IMG/VR virus record: IMGVR_UViG_3300021511_000031
Location: 1 to 20,868 of that record
Source of the DNA: a virus
Reading direction: 5' to 3' (one strand)
DNA length: 20,868 nucleotides
Shown here: positions 1 to 7,549 of the stretch, piece by piece
How positions within the stretch are numbered: position 1 is the stretch's first letter
Layout of the letters: every line of letters begins with the position of its first letter
The notes under the pieces: generated by a model
Database searches by the model: none
What the model was told of the DNA's origin: nothing
The model's input: only the letters and a program-made list of their open reading frames with translations
Program-made: the position numbers and the translations under genes

Positions 1-239
1 TATACACCGTTGTCATTCCATAACTTTTTACGATCTTTATATTGCATCTTAACTAATTGTGAGTTAGGAACTTTAATACAATGCAATCTGAACATACCGC
101 TTATATATTCAATCCATATGGATGTTAATTCGGTTAAATCAATTATCTCTTTACCATTCCATCTTAATCTTTCCAAACCAACACCTTTAGGTAAAGAATC
201 AACCGTAACACTACCAATAGACGATATTTTTTTTATCAT
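1..239 (-). CDS. Partial unknown tail-distal protein (cut by left edge)
   Basis: An open minus-strand frame runs from an ATG at 239 off the left edge of the window, giving 79 residues beginning MIKKISSIGS. It is rich in beta-type residues and contains LPKGVGLERLRWNG and KVPNSQLVKMQYKDRK. An alternative in-frame ATG at 257 would add six residues (MIYNHD) and overlap the stop of the upstream gene. Neither start has a convincing Shine-Dalgarno sequence at normal spacing; an AGAGGA lies about 20 bases before the 257 ATG. The gene directly follows the coiled-coil gene at 247-720 in the same orientation, so it belongs to the same late tail transcript. I do not recognise the family. The plus-strand frame over the same bases is a shadow. 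Confidence 0.6.
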   Translation of the reverse strand, partial: MIKKISSIGSVTVDSLPKGVGLERLRWNGKEIIDLTELTSIWIEYISGMFRLHCIKVPNSQLVKMQYKDRKKLWNDNGV

Positions 240-246
240 ATCATGA

Positions 247-720
247 TTATATATCATTATTTTCAATTGTTAATATGTCCTCTTGTTTAATTTGTTTTAC
301 TTCAACTGCTTTTTCGGATAATATTTTAATTGATTTTTCAGCTTGTATCATTATATTAGCAATAGCAGCCATTCCTTGTTTTAAATCTTTTAATTCTTCA
401 GTTAATTTTAATATTGTATTTGATTGTTTGTCCTGTGTTTCTTGTATACCTCTATTACTTGCTTCATAATGTGGTAAATAACGTATCCACCATATAGGTA
501 AATATTCTTTTTCTTTTTTTAATTCAGGTGTTGCTAATGGCATTCCTGTTTTTTCATCCCTTCGTTTTTCATAAGTAACTTCAATTGTTAATGCTTCTTG
601 TATTGCTTCTGATACTATTTGTTTAATTTCTTCTTTGGTTTTTTTAGTCATTGTTACTTCAATTGTTAATGCTTCTTGTATTGCTTCTGATACTATTTGT
701 TTAATTTCTTCTTTGGTCAT
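247..720 (-). CDS. Coiled-coil protein with duplicated N-terminal repeat, unknown function
   Basis: This 157-residue protein follows the three fibre-like genes. I chose the ATG at 720 (MTKEEIKQ) over a longer frame to 786 because a good ribosome binding site (aaggggaag) sits just before it, in the 17-base gap after the upstream stop. The N-terminus is a 26-residue unit, TKEEIKQIVSEAIQEALTIEVT, present twice in tandem and predicted helical. A linker contains a tryptophan pair (LPIWWIRYLPHYEASNRG). The C-terminal third is a likely coiled coil with heptad-like hydrophobics (ILKLTEELKDLKQGMAAIANIM). There is no signal peptide, and the membrane potential is weak. By position it could be a tail-fibre assembly or attachment factor, but that is inference from neighbours only. 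The duplication is described separately. Confidence 0.7.
   Translation of the reverse strand: MTKEEIKQIVSEAIQEALTIEVTMTKKTKEEIKQIVSEAIQEALTIEVTYEKRRDEKTGMPLATPELKKEKEYLPIWWIRYLPHYEASNRGIQETQDKQSNTILKLTEELKDLKQGMAAIANIMIQAEKSIKILSEKAVEVKQIKQEDILTIENNDI
578..717 (-). repeat. 78-bp tandem duplication inside a gene
   Basis: Bases 578-639 and 656-717 are identical over 62 bases at a period of 78 bases (26 codons). The duplication stays in frame and doubles an N-terminal helical unit. The lack of any base difference suggests a recent event or ongoing expansion and contraction. Confidence 0.9.
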
Positions 721-737
721 TTTTATCTTCCCCTTTT

Positions 738-1376
738 TTATATATCTGGATGTTGTAATGTTCCAACACTCGCTAATGGTCTCCATGATAAACCATGATT
801 ATGTGATGAATTACTACCAACAGATGCATGTGTATGTGCCCCTCCTATGTTTGTATTTTTAGTTACATGACCAGCAGAGGTTTGAGATGTTGTCCCATAA
901 TGATAACTACCACCAGTAGTTACTAATATAGCGTGTGTATGTGCTCCTGTTTCACCGTGGTCATGAGTAGGTATTTCATCTTCAACTAAAGTATGGTTTG
1001 ATGTTGTCCACGTTCCAGCTTGTGTTCCCCCCGAAACATTGTAATCATTTGAACCACCCTTTAGTGCTAAAACTACATCATAAACAGTAGTATCAATTTT
1101 CCAACCATTTCTCGCAATTTCTTCAAAAATCCATATCTTGGTATTAGTATTTCCATACATAACACCTAACCAATTATCATTAGCAACATTTCTTATCTTT
1201 AATATTTTCTTTGTAGTATCAAACCAAGGCATACCGGCAACATTTGTTGGTAGTGGTATTGAAGTACTTCCAGAAAACATTGAACGTAAACATTCAAAGT
1301 TATTTTCAAATTTTTCAAGGTCTAGGTACCCCTCATTAGTAGTTATATATGAATTAATTGTATAATTTTGTGCCAT
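738..1376 (-). CDS. Fibre-like tail protein, paralogue 1 (HxH-containing C-terminus)
   Basis: This 212-residue protein is one of three tandem paralogues. The shared N-terminal part (about residues 1-75) starts MAQNYTIN and includes ENNFECLRSM and GMPWFDTTKKILKIRN. A central part diverges, and the C-terminal part is Gly/Ser/Thr-rich with four HxH motifs in two pairs (THDHG and AHTHA; AHTHA and SHNHG), ending WRPLASVGTLQHPDI. Paired HxH motifs are known in phage fibre tips such as T4 gp37, where they coordinate metal along a trimer axis, and in tail-collar-like proteins. A receptor-binding or fibre-tip role is inferred from that and from position after the J-like tail-tip gene. The start is supported by GAGG seven bases upstream. 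A 92-bp tract is nearly identical to paralogue 3. Confidence 0.75.
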   Translation of the reverse strand: MAQNYTINSYITTNEGYLDLEKFENNFECLRSMFSGSTSIPLPTNVAGMPWFDTTKKILKIRNVANDNWLGVMYGNTNTKIWIFEEIARNGWKIDTTVYDVVLALKGGSNDYNVSGGTQAGTWTTSNHTLVEDEIPTHDHGETGAHTHAILVTTGGSYHYGTTSQTSAGHVTKNTNIGGAHTHASVGSNSSHNHGLSWRPLASVGTLQHPDI

Positions 1377-1386
1377 TTATTACCTC

Positions 1387-2031
1387 TTATAAGTTAGGAT
1401 ATTGCAAAGTCCCCACTGCTGCTTTTAATCTATATGTTGTTCCACCATGACTATGTGCATCATTACTTGATTTACCATAAGCATTATGTGTATGATTCCC
1501 CTGTGAATCTGTTATGTGATACCCACCTTGTGAATAACTATTAAATCCTCTTGAAGTTGTTTGACCGCTACCAACATTATAATAACAATCCATAGTATGT
1601 GTATGGTCTGATGATGCCCCGTGGTCATGAGCAGGTATTTGTGATAAAGATAATGTACAACCCGGCATTGTCCATGTTCCTGCAACAGAACCACCAGTGG
1701 TATATGTTGACCCACCTTTTAGTACTAAAACTACATCTGTTGGTGGTGAAGGGTCTAATATCCAACCATCTCCCGCTGAATTAGCATAAACCCATAATTT
1801 AGTATTTGAGTTACCATACATAACACCAAGCCATTTAGAATTCAACGAGTTTCGTATTTTCAATAATTTATTTGTAGTATCAAACCATGGCATACCAGGA
1901 ATAGCATTAGCGGGAGCATCACTCCCTGACATCATTGAACGTAAGCATTCAAAGTTATTCTCCATATTTTGTAAATCAGTATTACCAATATGTGATGATT
2001 GATATGAATTAATTTTATAGTTTTGTGCCAT
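1387..2031 (-). CDS. Fibre-like tail protein, paralogue 2 (HxH-containing C-terminus)
   Basis: This 214-residue protein has the same plan as its neighbours: MAQNYKIN start, ENNFECLRSMMSG, GMPWFDTTNKLLKIRN, a WLGVMYGN segment shared with paralogue 1, then PGCTLSLSQIPAHDHG shared with paralogue 3. The C-terminal Gly/Ser/His-rich part has four HxH motifs (HDH, HTH, HTH, HSH) and ends LKAAVGTLQYPNL. The start ATG lies one base from the preceding gene's stop, with gaaggga as the ribosome binding site. Bases 1627-1680 differ at one position from 2267-2320 in paralogue 3, while the 5' tract shared by paralogues 1 and 3 is diverged here, so the three genes are mosaics. A fibre or receptor-binding role is inferred, as for paralogue 1. 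Confidence 0.75.
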   Translation of the reverse strand: MAQNYKINSYQSSHIGNTDLQNMENNFECLRSMMSGSDAPANAIPGMPWFDTTNKLLKIRNSLNSKWLGVMYGNSNTKLWVYANSAGDGWILDPSPPTDVVLVLKGGSTYTTGGSVAGTWTMPGCTLSLSQIPAHDHGASSDHTHTMDCYYNVGSGQTTSRGFNSYSQGGYHITDSQGNHTHNAYGKSSNDAHSHGGTTYRLKAAVGTLQYPNL

Positions 2032-2032
2032 A

Positions 2033-2686
2033 TTATATAATTCCCTTCATATGCTGTCTTGTCCCCACTGCTGCATAAGGTCTCCAATTATTTCCATGAT
2101 TATGTGATTGAGAAAGTCCATCTGAATCATGTGTATGGACTCCACTATTCATTAATACTGATTGAGTATGTGTATTGGTTCCTTTTGAATATGCAGCATA
2201 TGCAGTATAAGTATTAGAAGCATAAACACTTACACCATGTATATGTTCCCCAGCTTCACCATGTGTATGAGCAGGTATTTGTGATATAGATAATGTACAA
2301 CCCGGCATTGTCCATGTTCCAGATTCATTACCACCATCAATATCATAATCTAATCCACCAGTAATTGTTTTTAATGCCAATAATCTATCACCCACAGCGG
2401 TATCTATTGACCATCCATCTTCTTCTGTATTAGAATACATCCACACTTTAGTTGATAATTCAGCAAGAAATACCCCCATCCATGCACTATTAGCATTATT
2501 ACGAATTCTCAAACCTTTTGTGGTAGTATCAAACCAAGGCATACCGGCAACATTTGTTGGTAGTGATATTGAAGTACTTCCAGAAAACATTGAACGTAAA
2601 CATTCAAAGTTATTCTCCATACTCTGTAATTCTGTTTTTACAGTACCAGTTGGTGTAATACAATTTATTGTATAGTTTTGTGCCAT
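2033..2686 (-). CDS. Fibre-like tail protein, paralogue 3 (HxH-containing C-terminus)
   Basis: This 217-residue first member of the tandem trio sits immediately after the J-like gene. It has the N-terminal block MAQNYTIN, ENNFECLRSMFSG and GMPWFDTTTKGLRIRN, then WMGVFLAELSTKVW, PGCTLSISQIPAHTHG and a C-terminal part with HTH, HIH, HTH and HNH motifs, ending WRPYAAVGTRQHMKGII. AAGGA precedes the ATG. It shares near-identical DNA with paralogue 1 in its 5' half and with paralogue 2 in its middle, as expected if gene conversion or unequal recombination has shuffled it. The His-pair arrangement supports a metal-stabilised trimeric fibre tip; this is a family-level inference, not a demonstrated activity. 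Confidence 0.75.
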   Translation of the reverse strand: MAQNYTINCITPTGTVKTELQSMENNFECLRSMFSGSTSISLPTNVAGMPWFDTTTKGLRIRNNANSAWMGVFLAELSTKVWMYSNTEEDGWSIDTAVGDRLLALKTITGGLDYDIDGGNESGTWTMPGCTLSISQIPAHTHGEAGEHIHGVSVYASNTYTAYAAYSKGTNTHTQSVLMNSGVHTHDSDGLSQSHNHGNNWRPYAAVGTRQHMKGII

Positions 2687-2695
2687 TGATTTTCC

Positions 2696-5600
2696 TTATA
2701 TTTTAGTATGTAGTTTTAATGAATAATTTTCTACATAAGCATGTATTTCTGTTGATGGGTCTTCAATCTCTATTTTAACTTTAAAATATCTCCCTGTTAT
2801 AATACCTGATAATATTTCAGCGTTTTTCAGTTCAGACCAACTATCAGTAGTAAATTCTCTATAAAGTATAGTTATATTTACTTTTGGTGCTTCCTCTACA
2901 TCAACTATTTCATTCCAATTTCTACTTGTTATATTTATATCATTCCATGTTGTTTCTGATGGTAAAACATCATCCCAACCATCACCTTCACCAACCACAA
3001 CAATTGAAGCATCTAAATAAACATAGTATTCTTGAGCAGCAACACCTGTATCATATGATGGTGAAATAAATGAACCTGTTAAAACACCAGCTGTGTGTGA
3101 ACATTTTAAATATGCTTCTGAATCATAGGTTATTTTTTCCACATTATCTTTTACATCAGTTTCCCAACCACAAGCACCACCTGATGTTTCTGGTGATATA
3201 TATCCTGATGTGTCATTGATGGAAAAAGTATCAGCACTTCCAACAGCAGTAACACCTTTAACTGTTGTATTAAGTTCTATCATTTGAGTTAAACCTTGAA
3301 AATACACATTATCTCCAACAGCTAAACCGTGAGCCACAGAAGATACAACACCCGGATTTGCTTTAGTAATACCTGTAATATTATTTGCTAATGGAATAAA
3401 TACTTGATAATTAGCATCAGGAACAAATGTATTAGATAATGACCATCCAATAGGTAATGATATAGTAGCGGAAGCTAACTCAGGGTCAATTCCATATATT
3501 CCATTAGTTCCTTTGGTTTCTGCTGAAAAACTATGTTCTCCTGGCTTAACATTAGCTAATGATTCTTGTGGACTTCTTTTAGCTGATAAAAAAACACCAG
3601 TATTCCATGTTCCACCTAATCTAAATTCATATACTTCAATATCAGGGTCAGTTAATTTATCTGAAAATAGGGTTAATGAATTACTACTTGGTATAACAGA
3701 TAAATATGATAAACTTTCTGGTGCATCTGAATTACCAACAATTAAACTTGATAATTTTGGAGCATTATTAAATGTTTCTTTAACTCCATATATACTTACA
3801 GGAATTAAAACAATATAATATTCTTGCCCTTGCTCTACTGGATCTATATTAAAATTATTTGTAGTATTAAATTGATGTACATAATCAGCTTGATCTGGAA
3901 TAGGATCACCATCAATAATCATTGCTTGCCATACTTCAACATGACTAAACCAAGGTTCATTTTCGGACACAGTAAATGTAATATTTAATCTACTAAAAGT
4001 TCTTAATCTGTAGTAATATGTTTCTTCTGTCATTTGAGGATTTTGTATATTAACAACAGTATTTGGGTCAGGTAAATCACAAGTGTAAATTCCTTCTATA
4101 TCAGCATCATAGTCATCATCATATAAATCATAACTTTCATATTGTAGTGAAAGATTGATTAATCCATTACCAGCAAAAGAAGTTGAAACAACTCTCATTG
4201 CTTGGTCACTAATTGCAAGTGCAGTTGAATTTAAAGTTACTAAATCATGTGGTGCTAATTCTAAACAATCATCTCTAAATGTTCCTGAAATACTTCTATT
4301 TAGTTTTAATCTTTCTAATTGATATGTTGCTAAATTACCAACAGTTTCTTTATCTGTATACCCCATTATTGATATATTTTCAACAACACCACCTTCTTCA
4401 CCAACAAGAACATCATCGCTTGTATAATCTTTATCTTTATTATTAAAAGTAGCACGAAGTCCTTTTGGTTTATCAAATCTATTTGGCTGTACTAATCTTA
4501 TTTGTGCTCTACCTTCACCATCTTGAACTATATGTTTATCTTCTATTGTCATTACAGAGGATTCTTCATTTATATCAGCAATTAAAAGATAGTATTTTCC
4601 ATCAAACCAAGATATAGAACCCCTAAAATGTTTCATCATATCTTGTACAATTGACCAAGAATTTTTACTACCTTGGACAACATAATTAAATAACCATCCT
4701 TTACTATCAAAATAATTTGCTGCTGTTGTCCAGCTTGTTTCGTCAATATAATTAGAATCAACATCAAGACCATATTCTTCATCTGTAAAATAATCATATA
4801 AACATAAAACAGCATTTTGTGTCCATTCAATAACAGCAGTAGAATCTCTAAAATCATCTACTTTTTTACCTTTAAAATCTAATATTCTACTTGGGATACC
4901 TCTATATTGATCTTCATCCCAAGTAAACTTCCATCTAATATAAGAAGTAAATCTTTGATTATCCGTCCAATTTGAATCTGCTGTATTTAAATCAGTATCA
5001 TATGTTTGAGTTGATGATCCTGAATAAAATTGATAATCAACAGTTGCTCCAAAATCAGTATAAGGTTTATCATCTATAAGTATTTGATCTACATCATCTA
5101 ATTGATATATACCCTCACATTCACCTTCGCCTAAGTTTTGAATAATATATAATTCTTTATTATGATAACCCATTGTGGAAATATAAACATCATTACCACC
5201 AACTCTTTGTAATCCATATATTACTTTAAGAGGTTCTTTGGTTGACCGAGTATTTAATTGTAATCCTCTTTCTTCTTCTTGTGGTGTATCTGGTATATCT
5301 GGTTGATTAAAGTACGCCCATATAGCAGTAATTAAAGAAATGATTAATCCAATAAAAGCAATCCATGTTCCTGGGTCACACTTAACTATATCACCATCAT
5401 ATAAATAACTATCTTCTTCTAATAATTCAAAATCTTCTGGGTTATCACCTAATTTATAAACAACCTTTGTTATAATTTTTTTAGATTCTTTAAGTCTATA
5501 AACATCAATTATTTTCTTACTTTTTAAACTTAATACTTTAACACCTTTTTGTGTTGTTACTAATATTTTATTATTACCCACAAATACACATGGAACTTTT

Positions 5601-5917
5601 ATATTATCACCAAAATCTACTGATAAAACATCACCTTTTTTCATTTGGTGAGGTGGTATAATTTCACAATAATTAAGAAAATGTTTTTCTACTTCCTTAA
5701 AAACTTCTTTAGGATTTTCACGAAATAAATTTACCACATTATTCCAACTTATATCACCAATTATATTCTTATCAAATTCATAATCTAAATCTAATTCTTC
5801 TTTACAGAAATCTAATGCCATAGAAAGACAATTAAAACCTTCTTCTTTTGATATACCTTCTGGATTAAAGTTTATTCCTGTATATTTATCTGTTATATTA
5901 TATGGTAATTTTTTCAT
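2696..5917 (-). CDS. Tail-tip host-specificity protein, apparent K-I-J fusion
   Basis: At 1073 residues this is the largest protein here. Residues 1-145 resemble an NlpC/P60-type tail peptidase (lambda gpK-like): Cys30 sits where the nucleophile is expected, and GDVLSVDFGDN (95-105) precedes VFVGNNKIL. The position expected for catalytic His (about 108 in KVPCVFVG) is not His, so the enzyme is probably inactive. A hydrophobic helix at 184-203 (TWIAFIGLIISLITAIWAYF) recalls the gpI-like segment. The rest is J-like tip protein, with KVIYGLQRVGG and VDQILIDDKPY early and beta-rich, fibronectin-like modules later. It probably forms the central tail tip that contacts the host. The ribosome binding site is weak (TGGA, far upstream), and translation may rely on coupling to the HNH gene, which ends two bases before. 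Confidence 0.85.
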   Translation of the reverse strand: MKKLPYNITDKYTGINFNPEGISKEEGFNCLSMALDFCKEELDLDYEFDKNIIGDISWNNVVNLFRENPKEVFKEVEKHFLNYCEIIPPHQMKKGDVLSVDFGDNIKVPCVFVGNNKILVTTQKGVKVLSLKSKKIIDVYRLKESKKIITKVVYKLGDNPEDFELLEEDSYLYDGDIVKCDPGTWIAFIGLIISLITAIWAYFNQPDIPDTPQEEERGLQLNTRSTKEPLKVIYGLQRVGGNDVYISTMGYHNKELYIIQNLGEGECEGIYQLDDVDQILIDDKPYTDFGATVDYQFYSGSSTQTYDTDLNTADSNWTDNQRFTSYIRWKFTWDEDQYRGIPSRILDFKGKKVDDFRDSTAVIEWTQNAVLCLYDYFTDEEYGLDVDSNYIDETSWTTAANYFDSKGWLFNYVVQGSKNSWSIVQDMMKHFRGSISWFDGKYYLLIADINEESSVMTIEDKHIVQDGEGRAQIRLVQPNRFDKPKGLRATFNNKDKDYTSDDVLVGEEGGVVENISIMGYTDKETVGNLATYQLERLKLNRSISGTFRDDCLELAPHDLVTLNSTALAISDQAMRVVSTSFAGNGLINLSLQYESYDLYDDDYDADIEGIYTCDLPDPNTVVNIQNPQMTEETYYYRLRTFSRLNITFTVSENEPWFSHVEVWQAMIIDGDPIPDQADYVHQFNTTNNFNIDPVEQGQEYYIVLIPVSIYGVKETFNNAPKLSSLIVGNSDAPESLSYLSVIPSSNSLTLFSDKLTDPDIEVYEFRLGGTWNTGVFLSAKRSPQESLANVKPGEHSFSAETKGTNGIYGIDPELASATISLPIGWSLSNTFVPDANYQVFIPLANNITGITKANPGVVSSVAHGLAVGDNVYFQGLTQMIELNTTVKGVTAVGSADTFSINDTSGYISPETSGGACGWETDVKDNVEKITYDSEAYLKCSHTAGVLTGSFISPSYDTGVAAQEYYVYLDASIVVVGEGDGWDDVLPSETTWNDINITSRNWNEIVDVEEAPKVNITILYREFTTDSWSELKNAEILSGIITGRYFKVKIEIEDPSTEIHAYVENYSLKLHTKI

Positions 5918-5919
5918 AG

Positions 5920-6213
5920 TTAATTATTTTCCATATATATTTGATTTATATTTTTACTAGAGTGAACCCAATTATGACAAGTTTTACATAATGTTGAACC
6001 ATTCCATTCTTCATATCTTAAAGAAGGAAAATCTTGCCATGAATATATATGATGAGCGTTTAATTCTCTGCACCCATTATCACATATTTGACATGTATAA
6101 TTATCTCTTTTAAACACAGACTTCCTCCAATTAATATTTTCACCAGTAAGCTGTGGATGCTTTTTACCTTTATTCCAAGCTGGTTTTGTTCTTTTATAAA
6201 TACCTTTTGGCAT
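5920..6213 (-). CDS. Free-standing HNH endonuclease
   Basis: This 97-residue protein has an HNH fold signature: CQIC (Cys41, Cys44), the AHH pair (His54-His55), Asn71 in EWNGSTLC, then CKTCHNWVH (Cys76, Cys79, His80, His84). The N-terminal PAWNKGKKHPQLTGENINW is a NUMOD3-like DNA-binding stretch seen in phage homing endonucleases. It lies in the gap between the DUF2163 gene and the J-like gene, where lambda-like modules carry a K-type gene, with only two bases on each side. It is most likely a selfish endonuclease gene inserted in the tail module, although small HNH proteins can also assist DNA packaging. The ribosome binding site is GAGGG, inside a GC-rich patch. Confidence 0.9.
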   Translation of the reverse strand: MPKGIYKRTKPAWNKGKKHPQLTGENINWRKSVFKRDNYTCQICDNGCRELNAHHIYSWQDFPSLRYEEWNGSTLCKTCHNWVHSSKNINQIYMENN

Positions 6214-6215
6214 TT

Positions 6216-6881
6216 TTATCCCTCACTCTGTCGTTCGCTCGGGGTTGGGCCCCACCAAATCTTTTTATTTTCAATACTTGGTAACCATCTAAATCCACCA
6301 AAGTTTGCAGTATTTCCTAAAGTTAAACATCTTGTATAACTTCTATCACAAAGATTTTCAACACCACTATAACCACATCTGGTTCCTTTAAATACTTTCC
6401 ATCTGCAAGAAGAAGAGTTTTTATTGAATGTCTGATGCCCCCATCTTGTAAAAATACTTCCAATCACCAATCTTACTTCTGTTTCATCTAATTCAAATGA
6501 ATCGACTTCACCAGTAAACACAAGAACAGTTCCCAACACTTCACTCGTTGCATCTGATGCTGTATTCATTAATCCTAAATATACAGATGCTGTTTTTTCT
6601 TCAACCTGACCTCCTACAAATATAGATGTTAAAACTTGATCGAGATTATCTAATCTTATTGTACAGTCATCCATTACATTTGATAGTGTGTAGTTAATAC
6701 TTTCAAATTCAAATCCTCTTGATGTAAATGTGCCAGATGGATCACCTGTTAGAGTTATAGGAACATCAAGAGTAGTATATTTATATGTATTAACTCCATC
6801 TGTAAAAACTAAACAGAAGAATGGAAACATTTCTAATCCTGCTAACTCATCTATTAAAGTTTGATTTAAATTTCTTGCCAT
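6216..6881 (-). CDS. DUF2163 tail-tip protein (gpL-like, four conserved Cys)
   Basis: This 221-residue protein belongs to the DUF2163/BR0599-like minor tail family, functionally comparable to lambda gpL. The N-terminal part has ELAGLEMFPFFCLVFTDGVNTYKYT. The C-terminal part carries four cysteines (159, 169, 178, 185) in SSCRWKVFKGTRCGYSG and LCDRSYTRCLTLGN. In gpL-type proteins such cysteines hold an iron-sulfur cluster, so cofactor binding is a reasonable inference. It should sit in the tail tip with the DUF2460 protein upstream and the J-like protein downstream. The start has GGAG seven bases before it. The last 11 residues are encoded by a GC-rich stretch unlike the rest and may have been replaced when the HNH gene arrived. 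Confidence 0.88.
   Translation of the reverse strand: MARNLNQTLIDELAGLEMFPFFCLVFTDGVNTYKYTTLDVPITLTGDPSGTFTSRGFEFESINYTLSNVMDDCTIRLDNLDQVLTSIFVGGQVEEKTASVYLGLMNTASDATSEVLGTVLVFTGEVDSFELDETEVRLVIGSIFTRWGHQTFNKNSSSCRWKVFKGTRCGYSGVENLCDRSYTRCLTLGNTANFGGFRWLPSIENKKIWWGPTPSERQSEG
6221..6256. other. GC-rich patch at the DUF2163/HNH junction
   Basis: About 25 of 36 bases here are G or C, in a window that is otherwise around 30% GC by eye. It encodes the odd C-terminal tail GPTPSERQSEG of the DUF2163 protein, contains ggggttgggcccc, and supplies the ribosome binding site of the HNH gene. This fits a segment imported with the endonuclease. Confidence 0.6.
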
Positions 6882-6957
6882 TTATATCTCCTGTGTATTC
6901 TTCAAACTGTATTTTAGTATTATTTCCACATCCACACTCACATAAGTTATTATTCAT
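6847..6957 (-). pseudogene. Possible remnant of an HNH-type gene (CxCxC mini-ORF)
   Basis: A 36-codon frame starts at 6957, overlapping the DUF2460 stop, and runs into the DUF2163 gene in another frame. It begins MNNNLCECGCGNNTKIQF. The CECGCG opening followed by T-K-I is typical of the first residues of many phage HNH/NUMOD endonucleases, and the sequence loses resemblance after about residue 16. No strong ribosome binding site is visible. It may be the stump of a lost endonuclease gene or a chance frame; only the motif supports it. Confidence 0.3.
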
Positions 6958-7549
6958 TAAGCAATCCCATGAGAGAAATCCCGAATGTTTTAAACTTATT
7001 ATAAAAAGTATCAAAAGACATATTGTCTTCTTTAAATCTACATCTTATTTTTAAATTACCTGAAAAATCTAATGTTATTCTTTCTCCTGCTGTTGGAGCA
7101 GCATTAAAATTTATTTCATCACAACCATCGGTTCCACCAAGAGCAGAATAAGTATAATCTCCTGTTGTACTATCTGGACCAACTACTTGTGCTATATTAT
7201 CAACATATACAGTTCTTGCAGTTGAATTCTTACATGGTAGATTATATAATGTTGTTGAACCATCTCCAGTTCCTATATATTCTCCTGTAAATGTTTCAAC
7301 CTCATATTTAAAGAATGTAAATGCTTCATAAGCACCATATCTATCCATATAAAATTGAAATATAGTTCTTGCATCTGTTTTACTAATATTATTATACTGG
7401 AGGGTTATTAATCTTTTAGGATATAACCATTTACGTTTTCTACGTTCTTGACCCAGATCATCAAAGTTACTGAAAAGAGTTTTATATTGCATCTCTTCAA
7501 CAACTGGATTACCATAATTTATAGTTGTATAGTTTGGGAATAACGCCAT
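6950..7549 (-). CDS. DUF2460 minor tail protein
   Basis: This 199-residue protein matches DUF2460 phage tail proteins, which occur in siphovirus and gene-transfer-agent tail modules just before DUF2163. Diagnostic stretches are NYTTINYGNPVVEEMQYKT, RKRKWLYPKRLITLQYNN, and YMDRYGAYEAFTFF near residue 68, followed by a beta-rich half with GTGDGSTTLYNLPC and NFNAAPTAGERITLDFSGNLKIRCRF. It is equivalent in place to lambda gpM, a tail-tip component joined to the tape measure end. Its start overlaps the tape-measure stop, and the ribosome binding site (AGGAGGG) lies inside the last codons of that gene, so the two are translationally coupled. Confidence 0.88.
   Translation of the reverse strand: MALFPNYTTINYGNPVVEEMQYKTLFSNFDDLGQERRKRKWLYPKRLITLQYNNISKTDARTIFQFYMDRYGAYEAFTFFKYEVETFTGEYIGTGDGSTTLYNLPCKNSTARTVYVDNIAQVVGPDSTTGDYTYSALGGTDGCDEINFNAAPTAGERITLDFSGNLKIRCRFKEDNMSFDTFYNKFKTFGISLMGLLNE

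Noticed and set aside
10-246. Plus-strand 78-codon frame at the left edge
   Set aside because: The opposite strand carries an open frame continuing the minus-strand gene order and tail-distal context; the plus frame has no ribosome binding site and lies antisense to it.
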